The notes: generated by a model from the letters alone, not told the origin. A DNA stretch of 35,000 nt from Chrysomallon squamiferum (GCA_012295275.1 CM022667.1:12215038-12250037); one strand, 5' to 3'. Positions 1-11,658 are shown, counted from the first letter of the stretch. Made by a program: numbers and translations.

Positions 1-553
1 ATTTATCAGTTGCATTCGACTGTTTATCTAATCATTTATTAGTCTTTCTGCAAATCCACACCTCTTAAATAATACGAAAACATTTTCTAAATATCATTTA
101 TATTTATTCACATCATTCGTATTTGGACAAAAATGAATCGTGTAAAAAATTATGAATAAATTAATTTACCTGTGACGTTGGCAAGGGAGGCGGTGTCGTC
201 GTATAGGTGTATCCGATCGTATGAAGCGACATCGTTGCGATAGTTAATTAAAATGCACCACGAATTGAAAATAACAACAAAAACCGGCTGTCAGTTTTAA
301 ATATTTCGTCCCCGGCTATCCGCATTTACAATTCGGATGGCCCATCTGCTTAGACCTATCGTTCGGCAACCTGTCACAGGCACGTCCGGTTTCGAAACGG
401 GGTAAAAATGTAACTCTCGTAATAACTGAATAACAAATCTGGTAACAACCGTCGCAGACAAGGAACGAATAATGAATAAATAAAATTAAAAAAATTAAAT
501 AAAAAATTAACGAAGATGTTGCGTTAATCCACAGAAGTTAAGAAGCCCGGATT
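1..553. other. Complex AT-rich sequence, no confirmed gene
   Basis: Low-copy-looking sequence, AT-rich over 1-165 and 472-512 and richer in CpG over 165-420. It carries no long open frame. It contains the candidate minus-strand exon at 170-232, and the part to its right (233-420) would be that exon's 5' untranslated or promoter region if the exon is real. Nothing else is recognised. Confidence 0.6.
170..232 (-). other. Candidate first coding exon (21 codons), unproven
   Basis: On the minus strand an ATG at 232-230 (A at -3) opens 21 codons, starting MSLHTIGYTY and ending PPPLPTSQ. They run straight into a good splice donor, CAG|GTAAAT, at the 170/169 boundary. An in-frame TAA lies 18 bases upstream, so the ATG would be the true start. 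The Pro/Thr-rich end is typical of disordered N-termini. I recognise no family, and any later exons would lie left of the window. An open stretch this short with a donor can arise by chance. Confidence 0.2.
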
Positions 554-645
554 ATGGATTATCCCGTTTATCCTCAACGTTCTGCTCCTCCTCCTTGTGC
601 ACCCGAAACCCTCTGCTTTTTCACCGAGACGCGTTTGTGCAGTAG
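554..645 (+). other. Candidate first coding exon (30 codons plus 2 bases), unproven
   Basis: An ATG at 554 opens 30 codons, starting MDYPVYPQRSAPPPCAPETL, and ends in the strong donor AG|GTAAGA at 645/646. An in-frame TAA lies 15 bases upstream. It faces away from the minus-strand candidate at 170-232, with about 320 bases between the two ATGs, as in a divergent promoter. No matching acceptor or second exon was found further right, where the sequence becomes repeats. The product is not recognised. Confidence 0.17.
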
Positions 646-905
646 GTAAGATCGTATCTTATCGAAAATTGCCGACCTAAGGGTCTGGAAGAGTCACGAG
701 AAAGCATAATTGACACGGTATATCTTGACAGCCGTTATTGTGACTTTTGCGCCGTCTCTCGCTTTCCATTGGCCACCGCAGTTTCACCGAGGGCAAAAGT
801 AGACGGCGAAGACTGGAAACCTGTAACGCAATACTAATGAATCTTGAAGGAAGCCGGCTGTAAGCCACGCCCACCTTCGGTTTGATTGGCAGCTCTTTCC
901 TTGAG
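646..905. promoter_or_regulatory. CpG-containing island with two CCAAT boxes and a KLF-like site
   Basis: Complex sequence with ATTGG at 768-772 and 885-889 (CCAAT on the minus strand, the NF-Y core) and CCACGCCCACC at 865-875 (KLF/Sp-type GC box). These elements are common in animal promoters and here face the minus strand. No TATA box is convincing. A promoter role is inferred from motifs alone. Confidence 0.25.
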
Positions 906-907
906 AC

Positions 908-1000
908 CTTTTTTTTCTCTTCTCTTCTCTTTTTTTTTTTTCTCGTTCTTTTTTTCTTCTTCTTCTTTTTTTTTTTTATTTTAATTTTTTTTTTTTCTGC
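908..1000. repeat. T-rich / TTC low-complexity tract
   Basis: Long T runs broken by single C or TTC units. No other content. Confidence 0.9.
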
Positions 1001-1057
1001 CTTGACAGTATTGGTAGACAGACAGATAAATATTATAATTGATTATATAAGTAATAC

Positions 1058-1060
1058 AAA

Positions 1061-1103
<43 letters not shown>

Positions 1104-1105
1104 AT
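1058..1105. repeat. (AAAT)n microsatellite
   Basis: About twelve units of AAAT. The following 1106-1390 is AT-rich low-complexity DNA with a short T run and no gene signal. Confidence 0.95.
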
Positions 1106-1392
1106 ATTAACAAACAAATAAATGAAAAAAAATTAATTAATTAAAATAAAAAAATAAAAAGGAAAACAGTTTATTTTAAAATATATATAAAACTAAATAA
1201 AATAAAAACAAAAATGGGTTACATAATATAAAATATAGTGTTAAGTACAGTTAATTTGACTGTAGTCTCTTTTTTTTTCATATAATTATATATTTCGATT
1301 TATTCTCTTTTTCTCTGTCTTTATATATCTATCTATGTATATATATGAATTATTATATATCGCTTTCTGTTTCGCTGTAACTCATATAATCT

Positions 1393-1755
<363 letters not shown>

Positions 1756-1875
1756 AAAAAAAAAAAAAAAAAAAATAGAAAAAAATCATTAACACTTTAT
1801 TCAGTGTTTGCTTCCCTCGGATCAAGTAGAAGTGGAAAAAAAAAATAATAATAATAAAAAAAAAAAAAAAAAATG

Positions 1876-1942
<67 letters not shown>

Positions 1943-2130
1943 TAATAATAATAATGATGATGATAGTAATAATAATAATGATGATGATGATGATAATAAT
2001 AATAATAACAATAACAGTAATAACAATAATAATACAACGACAATACTACTACTAGTATTACTAGTAGTAGTAGTAGTGGTAGTAATAATAATAATAAACG
2101 ATAAAAGATAATAATAATAATAATAATATT
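1756..2130. repeat. Poly-A followed by degenerate (AAT)n/(ATG)n triplet field
   Basis: A 20-base A run at 1756-1775 precedes mixed sequence. From 1836 an A run passes into AAT units with blocks of ATG, AAC and AGT units to about 2130. Triplet phase is kept across unit changes, so reading frames give artefactual poly-Ile, poly-Met or poly-Tyr. Confidence 0.95.
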
Positions 2131-2217
2131 TTGCTGTCTCGCAAAATTAACCACCAATCATAGAAATAAAAAAAATAATAATGTATTACTACGCGCCTAT
2201 TATCATCAGATTCGCTG

Positions 2218-2329
2218 TGATATTGACACGGTTTTCAGTTCGGAGGCAAGATGATATTGACACGGTTTTCAGTTCGGAGGCAAGATGATATTGACACGGT
2301 TTTCAGTTCGGAGACAAGATGATATTGAC
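2218..2329. repeat. 34-bp minisatellite, three full copies plus a partial
   Basis: The unit begins TGATATTGACACGGTTTTCA. Copies start at 2218, 2252 and 2286, and a 10-base partial starts at 2320. The full copies are nearly identical; the third has GAGACAAG for GAGGCAAG. Complex, GC-moderate and young-looking, unlike the surrounding simple repeats. Confidence 0.95.
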
Positions 2330-2518
2330 TTCGTGTTTATTTCACAGGCTGGATTAGTGCTAATGTCACCACACTTTTTTCTTTTTTTTTTATGTCTATT
2401 TCTTTATTGACAGTCACAATTATTTCTTCAAATTAATTATTTTCAGCCCTTGATGACTTTTCTCTTTCGTGGTAATTTTTCGTTAACGGTGCTTTGCATA
2501 ATGAATTCAGAGTTGGAA
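2330..2518. other. Complex AT-rich spacer
   Basis: Mixed sequence after the minisatellite. No gene or recognised element seen. Confidence 0.5.
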
Positions 2519-2743
2519 TGAAGAAAGAAAGAAAGAAAGAAAGAATGAGTGAGAGAAAGACAGAAGGTGAATCAATGATAGAAAGAAAAGAGAAAGAAAG
2601 AATTTAAGAAGGTGAAACAGTGATAGAAAGGAAAGAGAAAGAAAGAAATTGAGAAAAAGAAAGAAAGACAAAACTGAGAGAAAGAGACGAGAAGAAAGTG
2701 AACAAAAAATAAACAAGCATAAAAAGAATGAATAAAAAAAAAA

Positions 2744-2774
<31 letters not shown>

Positions 2775-2775
2775 G
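2519..2775. repeat. Purine-rich (GAAA)n/(GAGA)n field ending in (AAT)n
   Basis: About 190 bases almost entirely A and G, built from GAAA, GAGA and AAAG units, then A-rich sequence and about ten AAT units at 2744-2773. The apparent Phe/Leu/Ser-rich minus-strand frames come from this composition. Confidence 0.9.
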
Positions 2776-3092
2776 AGGTTTAGAAAAAGAAAAAAAAATG
2801 TTAGAATACATAAAAATAAGGAAATAAGACAAAACAAACAAAAACAGAAGGAAAGAAAAATTATTTTTAAAAAACAGACATATACGATTTATTTCAGTTT
2901 TTGTAACCAAGTAATTCATTTTAACAGTAAAAAATTACGTTAATCTCTTGTATTTAACTTTAAATATTCAACATTTGTTGAACGTATAAATTCACAGCTG
3001 TTTTACTCTGTGAGATTCTAATCAAATAAATAATTGCTGGGGCAATGAATTAATAACTATTGTAGCTGATCAGTTCAGAGTTGTAATAAAAC
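2776..3092. other. AT-rich sequence, nothing recognised
   Basis: A-rich low-complexity DNA to about 2870, then mixed AT-rich sequence. No open frame of note. Confidence 0.5.
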
Positions 3093-3142
3093 TTAAATAA
3101 ATAAACAAATAAATAAATAAATAAATAAAATAAATAAATAAA
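3093..3142. repeat. (AAAT)n microsatellite, interrupted
   Basis: Imperfect AAAT/AAAC units followed by an A-rich stretch to about 3190. Confidence 0.85.
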
Positions 3143-3245
3143 ACAAAATAAAGAATGAATGAAACAAACAAAACAAAAAAACAAAAAAAATGAGATTTTT
3201 ATCATAAGTATCGTTATAATTATTTTTGTTGTTTTCGTTGGTGGT

Positions 3246-3385
3246 GAAATTATTATGATTATTATGATTATTATTATTATTATTTGTTGTTGTTGTTCAT
3301 GTTGTTGTTGTTGCTGCTGCTGCTGCTGGCTGCTTTTGTTGTTATTATTGTTATTGTTCATGTTGTATTTGTTGTTATTTTTGTT
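3246..3385. repeat. (ATT)n/(TTG)n/(TGC)n triplet array
   Basis: In-phase triplet blocks: ATT with ATG, then TTG, then six TGC units near 3312-3330, then mixed TTG/TTA. The TGC block reads as poly-Gln on the minus strand but has no flanking coding signal. Confidence 0.9.
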
Positions 3386-3552
3386 CATATACGAATATAT
3401 TTATTATTCCATAAATAAAACAAATACATAATCATGCAAATAAAAAACAGTTTAATTTTTTATTATTATTATTGTAAAATGGATCAGTTATTTTTCATTA
3501 ATATTGTGGACGTTCAGTTAGTTTCAAACATTATCAAGAACAATAAATCAAT

Positions 3553-3554
<2 letters not shown>

Positions 3555-3629
<75 letters not shown>
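3555..3629. repeat. (AG)n microsatellite, 75 bp
   Basis: Pure AG units with the purine strand on plus. The sequence before it (3390-3554) is AT-rich without a gene. Confidence 0.97.
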
Positions 3630-3632
<3 letters not shown>

Positions 3633-3770
3633 TATCTAGAGAAATTATTAAGAGTAGTTCGACAAAATGACATATATATTTAATGATTTAAGACACAACT
3701 ATAAGAAACAGATATAATTCGCTGCTATTATTTTTATTTTTAATATGTTTTCACTTGTAATAATTATAAT
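3630..3770. other. AT-rich spacer
   Basis: AT-rich sequence with no recognisable element. Confidence 0.45.
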
Positions 3771-3850
3771 AAAATAATAATAATAATTATTATTATTATT
3801 ACTACTACTATTGTTATTGTTATTCATATTATTATTGTTGTTGTTGTTGC
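3771..3850. repeat. Inverted (AAT)n/(ATT)n followed by ACT and TTG triplets
   Basis: AAT units turn directly into ATT units near 3786, forming a small perfect palindrome of about 28 bp. ACT, TTA and TTG triplets follow. It is a small version of the arrangement at 22033-22133. Confidence 0.85.
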
Positions 3851-4126
3851 TGTTATAAAATCAGTTTTTATAATTATTTTAAAATCATATTACATCTTAA
3901 AAGTGAAAGATAAAATTCAGTAGAGAAACAGAATAATTATTACTAACATTTGAGGTTTAATTTTAATCCACTGAAACTTAATATTAAAATTTTAATCTAG
4001 TAAGTTAAAAGATTGATAATTGTAATAAATAAATAAACAAAAATCTTAATAAATTAAAATCTAAATATAAATCAGTGAATTAGCTAAAATACATAAATCT
4101 GAAATAATTAACAAAGAAATAATAGT
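3851..4126. other. AT-rich sequence, nothing recognised
   Basis: Strongly AT-rich mixed sequence lacking open frames, splice signals of note or repeats longer than a few units. Confidence 0.5.
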
Positions 4127-4183
4127 TAAATAAACAAACAAACAAACAAACAAACAAACAAATAAATAAGTAAATAAATAAAG
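4127..4183. repeat. (CAAA)n then (TAAA)n microsatellite
   Basis: About nine CAAA units change to TAAA units. A T-rich tract with TTC interruptions follows at 4228-4300. Confidence 0.93.
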
Positions 4184-4300
4184 GCCATGACCAGTCATTC
4201 TCATTAACAGTAAGACGAATAAAGCTTTCTTTTGTGTTTTCTTTTCTGGGTTTTTTTCTTTTTTTTCTTATTCTTTTTTTTTTTTTCTGTTTTTTTTTCG

Positions 4301-4523
4301 TACTATCCATATAATCGTTTTAAAAAATGAGAACTGCGTATGATTTGATTTTATGACAGAGCACTTTTCATTTTAATGATGATTTTAACAAATACAACAA
4401 TTAAAGCTTAACACATATAACTAGTATCAGCTCTCAGTTCATTCGCCTAACATCGACAACAGCTGATACTTACGTCATAAGACAAACACTTTTTTTTTTA
4501 AAAAGAAAACTAATCTCTGAACC

Positions 4524-4525
<2 letters not shown>
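4301..4525. other. AT-rich spacer
   Basis: Mixed sequence, slightly more complex at 4400-4480. No gene signal. Confidence 0.45.

Positions 4526-4580
<55 letters not shown>
4526..4580. repeat. (AT)n microsatellite, 55 bp
   Basis: Pure alternating TA, self-complementary and therefore able to extrude a cruciform. It marks the left border of the GC-rich island at 4620. Confidence 0.97.
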
Positions 4581-4587
<7 letters not shown>

Positions 4588-4929
4588 CTTCAAATTCAAT
4601 AACAACTCGGAGATTATCTTTTTTTGCGGAATTGTTTAAGTGGGATCAACTCGCTTTGATAGAGCACGTGCATTTCGTGCGAAACCTAACTGACGGGGAG
4701 GGGGGTGGAAACATGGCCGCGGGCGGTAATAATCCATCAAGCCGGGAGACGGGCATCCATTACCGACACAACGCAACGCTTGACAACCCGAGAAGACGAC
4801 GACGTGGACAAGACATTCGTCCATCAATAACGGCTCGACCTCTACGTGGACGTCTCGGCAACGGCAGAAAATATCGTGGGAGAGGTTGAACAAGACGGAC
4901 GGGGTCTTTTGTGAAATATGGAGAAAAAC

Positions 4930-4965
4930 GGGGGGGAGAGGGGGGCAGAGAGAGAGAGAGGGGGG
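4930..4965 (+). other. G-run cluster, possible G-quadruplex
   Basis: Runs of 7, 6 and 6 G lie at 4930-4936, 4940-4945 and 4960-4965, separated by AGA and an (AG)n spacer. The first two runs alone supply four GGG tracts. A smaller cluster (GGGG, GGGGGG, GG) is at 4695-4708. Confidence 0.5.
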
Positions 4966-5045
4966 TGAAGAAATGGTCGAAATCTTTGCATGATAAGTGG
5001 TGGTCAGTGTAGAAATTTTTTTCATTTTTTTTTTTTGCTCGTTGT

Positions 5046-5059
5046 CACGTGGTCACGTG
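5046..5059. promoter_or_regulatory. Tandem CACGTG E-boxes, 8-bp spacing
   Basis: CACGTG at 5046-5051 and 5054-5059, followed one base later by CACGGCTG. CACGTG is the core for bHLH-zip factors such as Myc/Max, MITF/TFE and USF. The same E-box plus CACGGCTG order recurs at 6013-6029. Confidence 0.4.
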
Positions 5060-5525
5060 ACACGGCTGCCCGAGGTCAAGAGAGAGAGAGATTTTTTTTT
5101 TTTTAACCTGGGAACTCACTGCCTCGTTTTCGATGACGTAATTAATGTTAGGTGTTTCATACACAGGTGGCGCTGCCTCGGCCTCGGCGGGACAGGTGGG
5201 TGATGGAACGCCCCGCACTCGGTGGCCTCGTTCTCGAAGTTGAATCGTTTCCGAAGACGATGAATCGCCGTAATTAACCGGCCACCGTTCGACCTGTTTT
5301 AAACAGCACCTGCATATAGCGACCGTCTACTGGTGAACTCTGCCGTACCTGCTTTTTGTTTTATTTGCAGCACCCAAAACACACGCACCAAAACAAACTG
5401 AAACACATGTTTTTGTGTTCAAAGTGGAGATAATAAATAATGCATGCACAAAAACAAAAATGCTTCAGTGTTTAAAATTAAGAACGTAATATGCATTCGT
5501 TCAGAAATACATACATATAGGCATA

Positions 5526-5529
<4 letters not shown>

Positions 5530-5613
<84 letters not shown>

Positions 5614-5650
5614 ATGTATCTGTCTGTCTGTCTACCTGTCTATCAGTCTA
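5530..5650. repeat. (TC)n microsatellite passing into (TGTC)n
   Basis: A pure TC array over 5530-5611, then TGTC/TATC tetranucleotides to about 5650. Before it, 5421-5529 is AT-rich with no gene. Confidence 0.96.
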
Positions 5651-5934
5651 AATGAGTAGTTATTTATTTCGGTAGTTAAATGTCAGATATAATTCAACAA
5701 TCGAAATACCAGTTTTAAGGCTACATTAATCAGTTTCTCCGTTTTACTTTCGTAAAACATCGTGCAAGTATATTAGATTTCTCAAAATATTGTATTTTTT
5801 TTTTTTTTCTTTTTTTTATCTTACTCTCTTCATTTTTTTTTTTTTTTTTTCATTTTTTCTTTATTCTTTGTTGTTGTTTTTTAAAAAAAAATTATTTCTT
5901 TATATAATTTTTTTCTACATACACCTGTTGTTAG
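5651..5934. other. AT-rich spacer with T-runs
   Basis: Mixed AT-rich sequence, then T-runs broken by single C over about 5790-5880. Nothing coding. Confidence 0.6.
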
Positions 5935-6245
5935 ATTTTTCATTATAGCAATTTAACTGGTATAGGGGCGAGGAATCGACACGCGCTGTGTTTTGTTGCA
6001 CGTGCAAAACGTCACGTGTCACACGGCTGAGTGAGAATAGTCACACCTATTAGATACGGAATTTTGAATCGTTGGCACGTTGGGTGCAGTCTTCGGGTTA
6101 CGAAAACATTTTAAAACAGTACCGAAGAAGAAAGAAAATAAAATGATAAAAATATTTTAAGGATCGTTTTCGTGTTTTTTATCTCGGTTTGGCAGTCTGT
6201 AGTTGTTTAGTGTTGTCGTTTCTGCTTTTTAAAGTTGATCTGTAA
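5935..6245. promoter_or_regulatory. Complex island with paired CACGTG sites
   Basis: CACGTG at 5999-6004 and 6013-6018 (14-bp spacing), the second followed by CACACGGCTGAG. The rest is complex and CpG-containing up to the TC array. A regulatory role is inferred from the motif pair, which echoes the one at 5046. Confidence 0.3.
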
Positions 6246-6254
6246 TTCTATATA

Positions 6255-7740
<1,486 letters not shown>

Positions 7741-7751
7741 TGAAGGAAGGA

Positions 7752-7795
<44 letters not shown>

Positions 7796-7940
7796 AAAAG
7801 AAGAAGAAGAAGAAGAAGAAAATTAAAATGAGAAAGTGAAATAAATTACAGAAAGTTGAAGAAATAAAATTAAAAAAATTTTAATGGGAAGGAGAAAAAA
7901 AGAAAGAAATAGAAGGAAAGAAAACAGAAAAACATACAAT
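7741..7940. repeat. (AAAG)n microsatellite and purine-rich flank
   Basis: About thirteen AAAG units (7745-7798), then (AAG)n to 7820 and A/G-rich DNA to about 8050. Confidence 0.93.
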
Positions 7941-8049
7941 GAAGCAAATAAAGATACGACAAATGAATGAGAGAAGAACTGAAAGAACGAAAACGAGTGA
8001 AGAAGAAAGGATCTGAGAGACAATGAAGACGAAAGTTAGAAAGAAGAAG

Positions 8050-8399
8050 GAGTAAAAATCATCGAAGTCATTCTACAATAAATACTAGTAAACCCAAAAC
8101 TCAGGTGTACAAGATAACTCTTGCAAACTGGCAGTTACAAACCAAAAATATTCGAAGTCCTGTTGATGATCTTGTACTATGATATCAGTAAAATCAAAAA
8201 GTCTTTAAAAACGTGTTAATAAACACAAAAAAGGGACTCAAAAACAAGAATGAGTAACCACAAAAAGCATTTGTTTCTTGTAAAACATTCGTTGCTAACA
8301 CTGATCTTCCTTGTCATCAACACAAAATATCTTTGTAAACATACCACGTAAACTAGCAGTGGTAACAATACACTTTTTAAATCAAACATCGGTAAACAT
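8050..8399. other. Complex A-rich sequence with recurring GTAAAC
   Basis: Mixed sequence in which GTAAAC or TTGTAAA recurs, and 8121-8140 resembles 8347-8368 (shared AAACTRGCAGT core). It may be an old internal duplication. No open frame or family recognised. Confidence 0.35.
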
Positions 8400-8423
8400 A
8401 AAAAAAAAAAAAAAAAAAAAAAA
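8400..8423. repeat. Poly-A run
   Basis: About 24 A. It is followed by 200 bases of mixed sequence and another A run. Confidence 0.95.
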
Positions 8424-8614
8424 TGTTCTTGTTGACAAGTAACTTAGACGGAGAAATTCCATGTAAACAAGCTTTAGTAAACAGAACATTTTCTTGTAGT
8501 CGGACTTGGAAAACAAGATAAGCAGGGTTGTGGGTTTTTTTTCTGTGAGCCAAACTGCTACAAGAGTTCAGAGAGTGAACACATCAAATGTTTTAAAATT
8601 TATTTAGAATGTAA

Positions 8615-8621
<7 letters not shown>

Positions 8622-8657
<36 letters not shown>
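8622..8657. repeat. Poly-A run, 36 bp
   Basis: The longest A homopolymer in the window. It could be a decayed retroposon tail, but no body or target-site duplication is recognised to its left. Confidence 0.95.
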
Positions 8658-8665
<8 letters not shown>

Positions 8666-8697
8666 ACTTAAAGTCTGGATTTCTTTTTTTATCATCG

Positions 8698-8905
8698 TCA
8701 AATCATCATCATCAAAATTGTTCATTATTATTATCATCAAAATTGTTGTTGTCATTATTATTATCATTATTTTATTATTATTATTATTGTTTTGTTGTTA
8801 CTGTTGTTGTCGTCGTCATCGTTATTATTATTATTATTATTGTTGTTTGGTGTTGTCGTTGCTGATGTTGTTGTTGTTGCTCTTTTCGTCGTTGTTGTCA
8901 TTCCG
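8698..8905. repeat. (TCA)/(TTA)/(TTG)n triplet field
   Basis: Phase-conserving triplets over about 200 bases, with unit type changing from TCA to TTA, TTG and GTC. Frames through it are artefacts. Confidence 0.92.
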
Positions 8906-9179
8906 TTTCGTTGTATAATTATTACATTTTTTTTAATTCATATACATCAGGTTTTTAATTTAATTCAGTTTTATTAATTTATTTTCTTTCTCTTAACCAA
9001 AACATAAAAATTAAAATTTTAAAATTTTCTAAAAATTAAAGAAAAAAAAAACAACCCAAGCACATAAACAGCTGTATGTGTGTCTACACATCATAAACTT
9101 TTAATTTTAAAAGATAATCCTAATAAATCTTTGTCTTTATCACTGTCTTTATTAATAATGACAACACTAATCTCATTTA
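8906..9179. other. AT-rich spacer
   Basis: AT-rich mixed sequence with nothing recognised. Confidence 0.5.
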
Positions 9180-9415
9180 CAGAAGGGGAGGACTGGAAAA
9201 AGGTCTGTCTGCCACTGTGACGGGGTGGGGCGAGGGTCCAAATTAACCACCCCTTCTGAGACTTACGCCCCTGGGAGGAGCGTAATTAGAACAATTTATG
9301 TCAAGGAAAGAGATAAGATAAATAATTTTGGCGGCTATGAATTCCTAGACAATACATGACACTTTAAAACAGATTTTATTAATGGTTCGTTGGCGAGTTA
9401 AGGGGTTTTTTTTAT
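9180..9415. promoter_or_regulatory. Compact complex island: G-tracts, CGTAATTAG and GATA repeats
   Basis: A 200-bp GC-richer block inside AT-rich DNA. GGGG-T-GGGG-CGA-GGG lies at 9222-9236, CGTAATTAG at 9281 (homeodomain type), and AGATAAGATAAATAA near 9311-9325 (two GATA cores). The sharp borders and motif packing resemble a conserved non-coding element. That is inference; I cannot test conservation. Confidence 0.3.
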
Positions 9416-9452
9416 GAAAATTTCTGTCTGGAAAGCTTTAATTAAAGCTTAA

Positions 9453-9493
9453 TATTTTATTTTATTTTATTTTATTTTATTTTATTTTATTTT
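9453..9493. repeat. (TTTTA)n microsatellite
   Basis: About eight TTTTA units, the only pentanucleotide array noted. Confidence 0.95.
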
Positions 9494-9564
9494 TTAAATT
9501 TATTTTGTAGATAAATCTTACCTTTATTAACATGTACATAAATCAGCTTTTTCGATAATTTTAA

Positions 9565-10090
<526 letters not shown>

Positions 10091-10165
10091 AAAAAAAAAA
10101 AAAAAAACGTAATTAGAATTATTTTTAATGTACTAGAGAAAAAAAAAAAAAAAAAAAAAAAAAAA
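10091..10165. repeat. Two poly-A runs flanking CGTAATTAG
   Basis: A runs at 10091-10107 and 10139-10165 enclose a 31-base block containing CGTAATTAG at 10108. Confidence 0.9.
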
Positions 10166-10482
10166 TACTTCTTCGATGAAAGACCGAGATTATGTGGCTC
10201 TTTTAATGTTACGAAACAAACAAACAGTTAGTGTTCGTTTCTTCTATTTTTTTTTTTTTTTAAAAAAGAAGAAAATAATAAGAAATTTGTTCGTAATAAC
10301 AGTGTGTGATGTTGTTAGTTTATCGTCGAAATCGACTTGTAAATAAAACAGATGTGGGGTTTTGTTACGTGTTATCTGTTGAATATATTACATTGTTCAT
10401 AACGCGATCAAACTGTGAGAAAGAATTTGCTGTAAATCAGTGATTTATGTAGGAACGAGTTTCTTAAATATTACTTTATAAT

Positions 10483-10485
<3 letters not shown>
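10166..10485. other. Complex AT-rich sequence
   Basis: Mixed sequence with one T run near 10247-10261. No reading frame, splice pair or RNA signature seen. Confidence 0.5.

Positions 10486-10565
<80 letters not shown>
10486..10565. repeat. (TC)n microsatellite, 80 bp
   Basis: Pure TC array. The following 10566-10740 is AT-rich without a gene. Confidence 0.97.
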
Positions 10566-10568
<3 letters not shown>

Positions 10569-10740
10569 CCCTCTTTATTTCAGTCTATGTCGCTCTGTCT
10601 CTCTGACTCAGTATATAAAATTAAAATTATTAACGTATCAACTCATACCAATAATGTATTTACTTTTTTTCTCACAATATCCTATAATTATTTTGTCTTA
10701 TCTAAAGTTGTTTTGTAAATTTTTTAATGTTCTTTGTCGT

Positions 10741-10885
10741 AGAAAGAAGAAAAGAAAAAAAAAAACCCAAAAACAAGAAAAAAGAAAAAAACGAACAAGA
10801 ATAAAGACGAAAAGAAGAAAAACAAGAAGAAGAAGAAGAAGAAGAAAAAAACAAAAAAACAACGAATACGAGAAGAAATAAAAGA
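10741..10885. repeat. Purine-rich A/G field with (GAA)n
   Basis: Almost only A and G with occasional C, including about seven AAG units near 10824-10844. The Lys/Arg-rich plus-strand frame across it is compositional. Confidence 0.9.
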
Positions 10886-11160
10886 AAAAGAATTCGGTGA
10901 TGGTAGCGTGTAGAGAACAAGCCCAAACTAATTATCAGTATACATGCATTATCATCGCCGTAATTCAGTTTCTTGTCTTCGGGTATAAACACTGATAATC
11001 TATTTAATAGCTCGACAAACGGGCCCGGGGCTCAAACGAAATGGTGCAATTGTGAAACTGAAATGACCACCGCTAATCAACATGGGAGAAACGCTCGTGC
11101 AGCGCGCGTGCCAGTAATTAGAAAAACAGACGGACAATTAACTGGCGATCTGAAGTCTGG

Positions 11161-11162
<2 letters not shown>
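10886..11162. promoter_or_regulatory. Complex CpG-containing island
   Basis: Mixed sequence with several TAATTA/TAATT motifs, GTAATTAG near 11115 and CpG clusters near 11090-11110, ending at a TC array. No coding evidence. Regulatory identity is inferred only from composition. Confidence 0.25.
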
Positions 11163-11218
<56 letters not shown>

Positions 11219-11250
11219 CTCTACTCTCTATCTCTATCTCTCTCTCCCTC
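11163..11250. repeat. (TC)n microsatellite with degenerate end
   Basis: Pure TC to 11215, then TCTCTA variants to about 11250. Confidence 0.95.
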
Positions 11251-11560
11251 GCGTGTTTGAGTTCGAATTCAAAGAACCGGCTTTCTGCCTGCGGGTCGAA
11301 AATGGACGACATTACCGCTACGGTTAAGCTCCAAAAACAAGCTGTTATTGGCCAGAGTTCGCAGATCAAAGGGAGAGAAGTTAAATCGACTGAGTGGTCC
11401 GAAAGCGCAACGGCAGAAAGTGATTAGATAACGCGAGTGAATAAAGGTTACGAAGAAAAGAGAGGGAGTAAGTCTCGCTGAGTTCAAAACACACGATCTG
11501 TTTCGTAAGTAATTACAGAGTGAGGCAGAGAACCATGATGACAATGACGATGGTGATGAT
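11251..11560. other. Complex island, nothing recognised
   Basis: Mixed GC-moderate sequence. A minus-strand open frame of 91 codons (11269-11544) carries no recognisable domain and is treated as chance. Confidence 0.4.
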
Positions 11561-11616
11561 TGAAGTGATGGTTATGATAATGATTGTTGTTATTATTATT
11601 ATTATTATATATGATG

Positions 11617-11658
<42 letters not shown>

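Larger units (their letters stand above)
4620..5420. promoter_or_regulatory. GC-rich CpG-containing island with E-boxes, G-runs and a CTCF-like core
   Basis: Among the most GC- and CpG-rich parts of the window. It holds CACGTG at 4665, 5046 and 5054, G-runs at 4695-4708 and 4930-4965, AGGTGGCGC at 5165-5173 (the core bound by animal CTCF), and CGTAATTA homeodomain-type sites at 5137 and 5269. A 58-codon frame begins ACATGGCCGCGG at 4714, has a good start context and is Arg-rich, but shows no known domain. An enhancer, promoter or insulator role is an inference from motif density. Confidence 0.35.

Noticed and set aside
2218-2329. 34-bp direct repeats suggesting CRISPR
   Set aside because: Copies abut with no unique spacers, so it is a tandem minisatellite.
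4714-4889. Frame from ACATGGCCGCGG reading as an Arg-rich 58-residue peptide
   Set aside because: Good start context, but the composition follows the CpG- and GAC-rich DNA and no domain or splice support is visible; left inside the island entry.
8622-8657. Poly-A runs as tails of retroposed SINEs or processed pseudogenes
   Set aside because: No body with Pol III boxes or coding similarity and no target-site duplication could be seen around the A or T runs checked.
11259-11272. GTTCGAATTC resembling a tRNA B box
   Set aside because: Flanks are a TC array and no cloverleaf can be drawn. No tRNA or rRNA was found elsewhere.
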